From Bacillota bacterium (GTDB lineage Bacteria; Bacillota_C; Negativicutes; CTSoil-072), in the NCBI GenBank assembly GCA_017861495.1, contig JAGFXW010000117.1, forward strand, positions 1 through 7,414: 7,414 bases of DNA, read 5' to 3'. Below the pieces are notes generated by a model. The model was not told the origin of the DNA. It worked only from the letters and a program-made list of their open reading frames with translations, and did no database searches. Positions 5,895-7,414 of this stretch are shown here, piece after piece. The translations under genes were made by a program, and so were the position numbers. Within the stretch, counting starts at the first letter, position 1; each line of letters starts with the position of its first letter.

Positions 5895-6890
5895 TTAACG
5901 AAGAAACATCGTCATCGCTTTGTACATTAGCGCGCTTGTGACAGCACTAAAAGGGATCGTGAGTACCCAAGCAAACAACATTTGCTGGGCTACATTCCAC
6001 CGCACAGCCGTTACCCGTTTAGCTGAACCTACGCCCATAATCGACCCCGAAACTACATGCGTAGTACTAACCGGCAAATGCAAATTGGTAGCAGCAAAAA
6101 TCACCATCGCTGAATTCAAATCAGCCGCAAAACCATTGATCGGTTCCAGTTTGAAAATTCGCCCGCCCATCGTTTTAATAATCTTCCATCCGCCAACCAT
6201 TGTTCCCATTCCCATGGCAATCGCACACGATAATTTTACCCATAATGGTACTTCCAAAGTTGTTAGATGACCAGAACTTAAGAGCGCCAGCGTAATAATC
6301 CCCATGGCCTTTTGCGCATCATTCGAACCATGGGAAAAAGACATCAAGCTGGCCGACAGGAGTTGCATGCGTTTGAAGCCAGAATTCAATAAATTAGGCG
6401 ACAAACGACCAAACAACCACAACATGACGATCATGATTATATAACCGCTGCCCAGCGCCACGATTGGCGATAAAACAAGGGACAGAATAATTTTACGAAT
6501 TCCAATAAGATTGATTGCCTCGAACCCGGAGGCAATAAAAACCGCGCCTAATACACCGCCTACTAAAGCATGGGATGAACTGCTGGGGATGCCCAGCCAC
6601 CATGTTAACAGGTTCCATACAATTGCGCCAAACAACGCCGCAATAATTACTTCCGAATTGACCATTGACGCCGACTTGACAATGTCGCCGCCGATCGTCT
6701 TAGCTACGCCGGTACTGTACAATGCCCCGATAAAATTGAGACAGCCTGCCATAACAACAGCAAACTGCGGCGACAAGGCCCGGGTAGAAACCGATGTGGC
6801 AATCGCATTCGCCGTATCATGGAATCCATTGATATAATCAAAAGCCAACGCAAAAAAAACCACCACGTAGAGGAGCGTAAAATCAGGCAT
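5895..6890 (-). CDS. pit: Inorganic phosphate transporter, PiT family
   Basis: A 331-residue integral membrane permease of the PiT (low-affinity phosphate, cation-coupled) family in the inner membrane. The duplicated family signatures are both present: GFHDTANAIAT at 22-32 in the first half and SFSHGSNDAQKAMG at 184-197 in the second. Each is followed by a second conserved block, GIPSSSSHALVGG (100-112) and LPVSTTHVVSG (272-282). Roughly ten hydrophobic segments are visible. The length is that of the short bacterial form without the large central loop of E. coli PitA. It starts inside the end of the DUF47 gene (8-nt overlap, ATGCCTGA), with AGGAG about 12 nt upstream, so the two are translationally coupled. 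Such pairs usually carry phosphate, though sulfate or metal-phosphate transport cannot be excluded. A strong terminator follows directly. Confidence 0.95.
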   Translation of the reverse strand: MPDFTLLYVVVFFALAFDYINGFHDTANAIATSVSTRALSPQFAVVMAGCLNFIGALYSTGVAKTIGGDIVKSASMVNSEVIIAALFGAIVWNLLTWWLGIPSSSSHALVGGVLGAVFIASGFEAINLIGIRKIILSLVLSPIVALGSGYIIMIVMLWLFGRLSPNLLNSGFKRMQLLSASLMSFSHGSNDAQKAMGIITLALLSSGHLTTLEVPLWVKLSCAIAMGMGTMVGGWKIIKTMGGRIFKLEPINGFAADLNSAMVIFAATNLHLPVSTTHVVSGSIMGVGSAKRVTAVRWNVAQQMLFAWVLTIPFSAVTSALMYKAMTMFLR

Positions 6891-7414
6891 ATTTTACAAC
6901 GACTCCTCTTAATAATTTTGCGATATCTTCACATGTATCCAAAATATCTTCCAACTGGAGCAAGATTTCTTTCCATTTAATGATCTCAATGGGATCATTA
7001 CATTCTCGGAAAAGTTTAGCCATCTCAATGCGATATAAATGATCCGCCTGAACCTCATACTCACAAATACGATTACAGCGAACTTCTAATTTTTCCTTTT
7101 GCTTTTTCAATTCCGGAAGGTAGCCGAAACATTTATCAATTTGCTTTACACTCTTCACGACTAAGTTGACCAATTCTTTGGCGCCTTCCGAAGGAGCACC
7201 GGTATTATACAGTTCCATCCGTTCAATAATTCCCTGGATCCCGTCCATTAAATCATCCAACTTTTGTGCGATGCTGTAAATATCTTCCCGGTCCAAAGGC
7301 GTGATAAACGTTTTATTGAGCAAGCCAAAAATTTGCGCAGTATTCGCATCTGCCTGATGTTCCAAGTCATCCACTTTTGCCATCAGTTCCAAAAGATTTT
7401 CATGATTGTTTATG
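6883..7414 (-). CDS. DUF47 family, PhoU-like accessory protein, partial (5' end beyond window)
   Basis: The last 176 codons of a gene whose start lies to the right of the window; the frame is open to position 7413. Visible family marks are ELMAKVDDLEHQADANTAQIFGLLNKTFITPLDREDI near the start of the visible part, given here as the run from about residues 8-45, and the repeat-like KLFRECNDPIEIIKWKEI with LEDILDTCEDIAKLL near the end, typical of DUF47 (PhoU-like, helical bundle, about 200-215 residues). About 30 N-terminal residues are missing. DUF47 proteins almost always sit beside PiT transporters and probably modulate phosphate uptake, as PhoU does for Pst. The stop overlaps the transporter start by 8 nt, supporting a two-gene operon. 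Confidence 0.93.
   Translation of the reverse strand, partial: INNHENLLELMAKVDDLEHQADANTAQIFGLLNKTFITPLDREDIYSIAQKLDDLMDGIQGIIERMELYNTGAPSEGAKELVNLVVKSVKQIDKCFGYLPELKKQKEKLEVRCNRICEYEVQADHLYRIEMAKLFRECNDPIEIIKWKEILLQLEDILDTCEDIAKLLRGVVVKYA

Noticed and set aside
5920..6837. Plus-strand frames of 116 and 108 codons opposite the PiT gene
   Set aside because: They are antisense shadows of a clearly recognisable transporter gene.

Overview
The window looks like chromosomal DNA from a low-to-moderate G+C Firmicute. The evidence is strong GGAGG-type ribosome binding sites, sigma-A-like promoters, tight ATGA gene overlaps, hairpin-plus-T-run terminators, and protein families common in that phylum. 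A Negativicutes/Sporomusaceae-like host is my guess from overall impression, not something the sequence proves. There are no rRNA or tRNA genes, CRISPR arrays, insertion sequences or phage genes. This is mostly housekeeping and conserved-hypothetical sequence.

Layout. (1) Positions 1-498, minus strand: 5' part of a DUF2156 (lysylphosphatidylglycerol-synthase C-terminal-like, GNAT-fold) gene that leaves the window on the left. It is preceded by a consensus promoter and a structured leader of about 215 nt. (2) Positions 499-885: divergent control region. It holds the leader, two back-to-back promoters and a 10-bp palindrome ahead of nadE. (3) Positions 886-3680, plus strand: a two-gene operon, glutamine-dependent NAD+ synthetase (nadE, TTG start) followed, with an ATGA overlap, by a radical SAM protein with a CX4CX2C cluster motif. 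(4) Positions 3729-3778: a long-stem terminator that can serve both converging operons. (5) Positions 3812-5741, minus strand: an operon of a 512-residue protein with a DUF6398-like C-terminus and a small zinc-ribbon membrane protein. (6) Positions 5847-5887: terminator, then, on the minus strand, a phosphate-transport pair, a DUF47/PhoU-like accessory gene (5' end outside the window) overlapping a PiT-family transporter by 8 nt.

How they work together. The DUF47-PiT pair is a standard low-affinity phosphate uptake module. NadE makes the final step of NAD+ synthesis; why a radical SAM enzyme is translationally coupled to it is unknown. The DUF6398-like/zinc-ribbon pair has no known role. The least explained part is the leader of the DUF2156 gene. 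There, one CCCC block can pair with any of three GGGG blocks, one of them the putative Shine-Dalgarno sequence, and three mini-ORFs are chained by ATGA overlaps. The gene's best start appears to be a rare ATT codon. I could not match this leader to a riboswitch class I know.
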